Positions 62,962 to 64,000 of a stretch of 64,000 bases of DNA are shown here, one piece after another. The notes under the pieces were generated by a model that did not search any database, was not told the DNA's origin, and saw nothing but the letters and a program-made list of their open reading frames with translations. Within the stretch, counting starts at the first letter, position 1. The number at the start of each line of letters is the position of its first letter. Source of the DNA: Crossaster papposus (Eukaryota; Echinodermata; Asteroidea; Velatida; Solasteridae); contig JBAIAA010000401.1 in NCBI GenBank assembly GCA_037893245.1, forward strand, positions 248,001 through 312,000, read 5' to 3'. The translations under genes were made by a program, and so were the position numbers.

Positions 62962-63300
62962 TCAGAGCACTCGGCGGGCGTTCTGAATCATCATGGGCTT
63001 CACGAGAAGAGCGTCACATTCCTTCTTCAGGTGGTCTATTGTTTCCCTTTGAGAACAAGAAGATCGAGAAATCTGGCCAGATAGTGTTGAAAATTTCTGA
63101 TCAAGTAATTTTATGTCATTTTGAACCTGTATGACGGCTTGATAAATGACCTGTGGGGTGGGTTCGGGGACTTGATCGGGGGTTGTGACACCTGTTAAGT
63201 CCCGATCTGTAATATGCCTTGTTTGCTTGTAATTTATCTGACAAGCTGAACTAAGACAAGACATGGGAAAAGTGTTCCGATGACCAAAAATATACAGACA
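62962..63300 (-). pseudogene. LINE ORF1 N-terminal part (putative)
   Basis: SDDIKDLCLYIFGHRNTFPM then a heptad-like stretch VIQVQNDIKLLDQKFSTLSG, plausibly a coiled coil. Assigned to the LINE by position and orientation only. Confidence 0.5.
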
Positions 63301-63369
63301 TAGGTCCTTGATGTCATCGGATGCTGTTTGATTAGATCTACGGGATTTAAGTGACAAAACGGTACTTAG

Positions 63370-63669
63370 CTTTGTTGACGAGTTGATGAAATGGATCAAG
63401 GAGAACCAGATCCTGTGGAACAGTAAGCTCATCCTCTTCAAGCGCACTGACATGAAAGAAGCACTCTGGACCGAAAAGGGCCAACAGCTTGAGAAGACAG
63501 CCAAGTACCTCAGGGGGTGGTGGTGGTCCATCAAGGACAACTTCACCAGGCTGGATACAAAAAGAGCGGGGATGAGCCCAAGGAGTTGACCGAGAGGGAG
63601 GAGTGGATCCTCAACACCTGCTCCTTCTTGAGGCCACTTGTCCGCCACAAGTCACAGCCATTGAGAAGT
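63370..63669 (+). CDS. MADF/SANT-like protein, exon 1 with one frameshift
   Basis: FVDELMKWIKENQILWNSKL, then LILFKRTDMKEALWTEK and YLRGWWWSIKDNFTRL fit a MADF/Myb-SANT-like three-helix DNA-binding domain (spaced Trp). It continues with ELTEREEWILNTCSFLRPLV. A base appears missing in the A5 run at about 63560, shifting the frame. The donor AGT/GTAAGT gives the exon end. The 5' end is lost or lies under the adjacent LINE. Such proteins occur both as host factors and beside Harbinger transposases. Confidence 0.65.
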
Positions 63670-63787
63670 GTAAGTATAAATAAATATCATTGCCAATTTA
63701 TCCTGATGACCTTCATTGCATTCATGTGCAATTATTATTTGCCATTTCTTCTGTTTTCTTGTGGCTAATGCATTGTTATTATTGCAG

Positions 63788-64000
63788 ATCAGAGCAGACC
63801 TTGCCGGGCAGGGGAATGACACCTTGGCACAGGCGGAGGCAGCGGCTGCCCAAGCTGGCCTTGCAGACATGGAGGAGGAAGATGGCTTCCCTGCAGAGAC
63901 CCCTTCCACCTCGGGAACCAACACCACCACCAAGAAGGGCAAGAAGCGCAAGCAGGATGATGACCCCACCCTGCAGACCCTCCAAGAGAACCTGCTTCAG
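63788..64000 (+). CDS. MADF/SANT-like protein, exon 2 (runs off the window)
   Basis: Acceptor TATTGCAG at 63780-63787, phase 0. Encodes IRADLAGQGNDTLAQAEAAA, an acidic/Ser-Thr linker and a basic patch TTTKKGKKRKQDDD, then LQTLQENLLQ at the window edge. No stop inside the window. Confidence 0.65.
   Translation, partial: MRADLAGQGNDTLAQAEAAAAQAGLADMEEEDGFPAETPSTSGTNTTTKKGKKRKQDDDPTLQTLQENLLQ

Larger units (their letters stand above)
61490..63355 (-). mobile_element. CR1/L2-like LINE with SGNH-hydrolase ORF1, truncated
   Basis: Reads right to left: ORF1 N-terminal part (about 63300-62962), SGNH hydrolase (62600-61940), then the first third of the endonuclease (61740-61500), where the element stops. 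Reverse transcriptase and 3' tail are missing, an unusual 3' truncation. The right end abuts the MADF-like gene. Confidence 0.8.

Overview
This window is animal nuclear DNA. It has spliced genes with GT-AG introns, SINEs, several LINE clades, a Ty3/gypsy retrotransposon and very many short inverted-repeat DNA elements. A tRNA-derived SINE with a deuterostome-type core (33231-33595) and TTA-rich LINE tails suggest a marine invertebrate, perhaps a deuterostome such as an echinoderm, hemichordate or amphioxus. That placement is an inference. Nothing bacterial is present.

Left two thirds (about 1-41340, minus strand): one large host gene, which I identify as TARBP1, the animal counterpart of yeast Trm3 (tRNA guanosine-18 2'-O-methyltransferase). 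I assembled 22 coding exons by eye. They run from a 1.1-kb exon at 40214-41340 down to an exon at 135-325 that reaches the start of the C-terminal SPOUT domain. Splice phases agree at 18 of 21 junctions. Three junctions (E12/E13, E18/E19 and E21/E22) probably hide a small exon. The N-terminal exon(s) and most of the SPOUT domain lie outside the window or were not recognised.

The introns are an archive of nested transposons. There are at least four families of TTAA-flanked inverted-repeat elements (piggyBac-type target sites), and an internally deleted piggyBac element that keeps part of the transposase start (8322-9084). Others are TGTGACC-ended elements nested in each other, PIF/Harbinger-like and pogo/Tigger-like MITEs, two SINE types, a Penelope endonuclease fragment and two LINE pieces. 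One LINE (24795-27889) has lost about 100 codons, replaced by DNA carrying two initiator-tRNA-Met-like sequences.

41400-50250 is gene-free and rich in foldback structures: a layered inverted-repeat element (42426-44226), a perfect 1,023-bp palindrome (45014-46036), and an RTE-type LINE between long inverted arms (46340-50241).

51554-60358 is a GC-rich, recently inserted Ty3/gypsy retrotransposon. Its LTRs differ at 1 of 301 positions and its primer site matches tRNA-Leu. Its single long reading frame carries a large array of 13-residue repeats before Gag and a C2H2-like zinc-finger tail after the integrase. It is broken by three in-frame UAG codons and one frameshift.

The right end holds a truncated CR1/L2-like LINE encoding an SGNH hydrolase (61490-63355, minus) and the start of a plus-strand spliced gene for a MADF/SANT-like protein (63370-64000).
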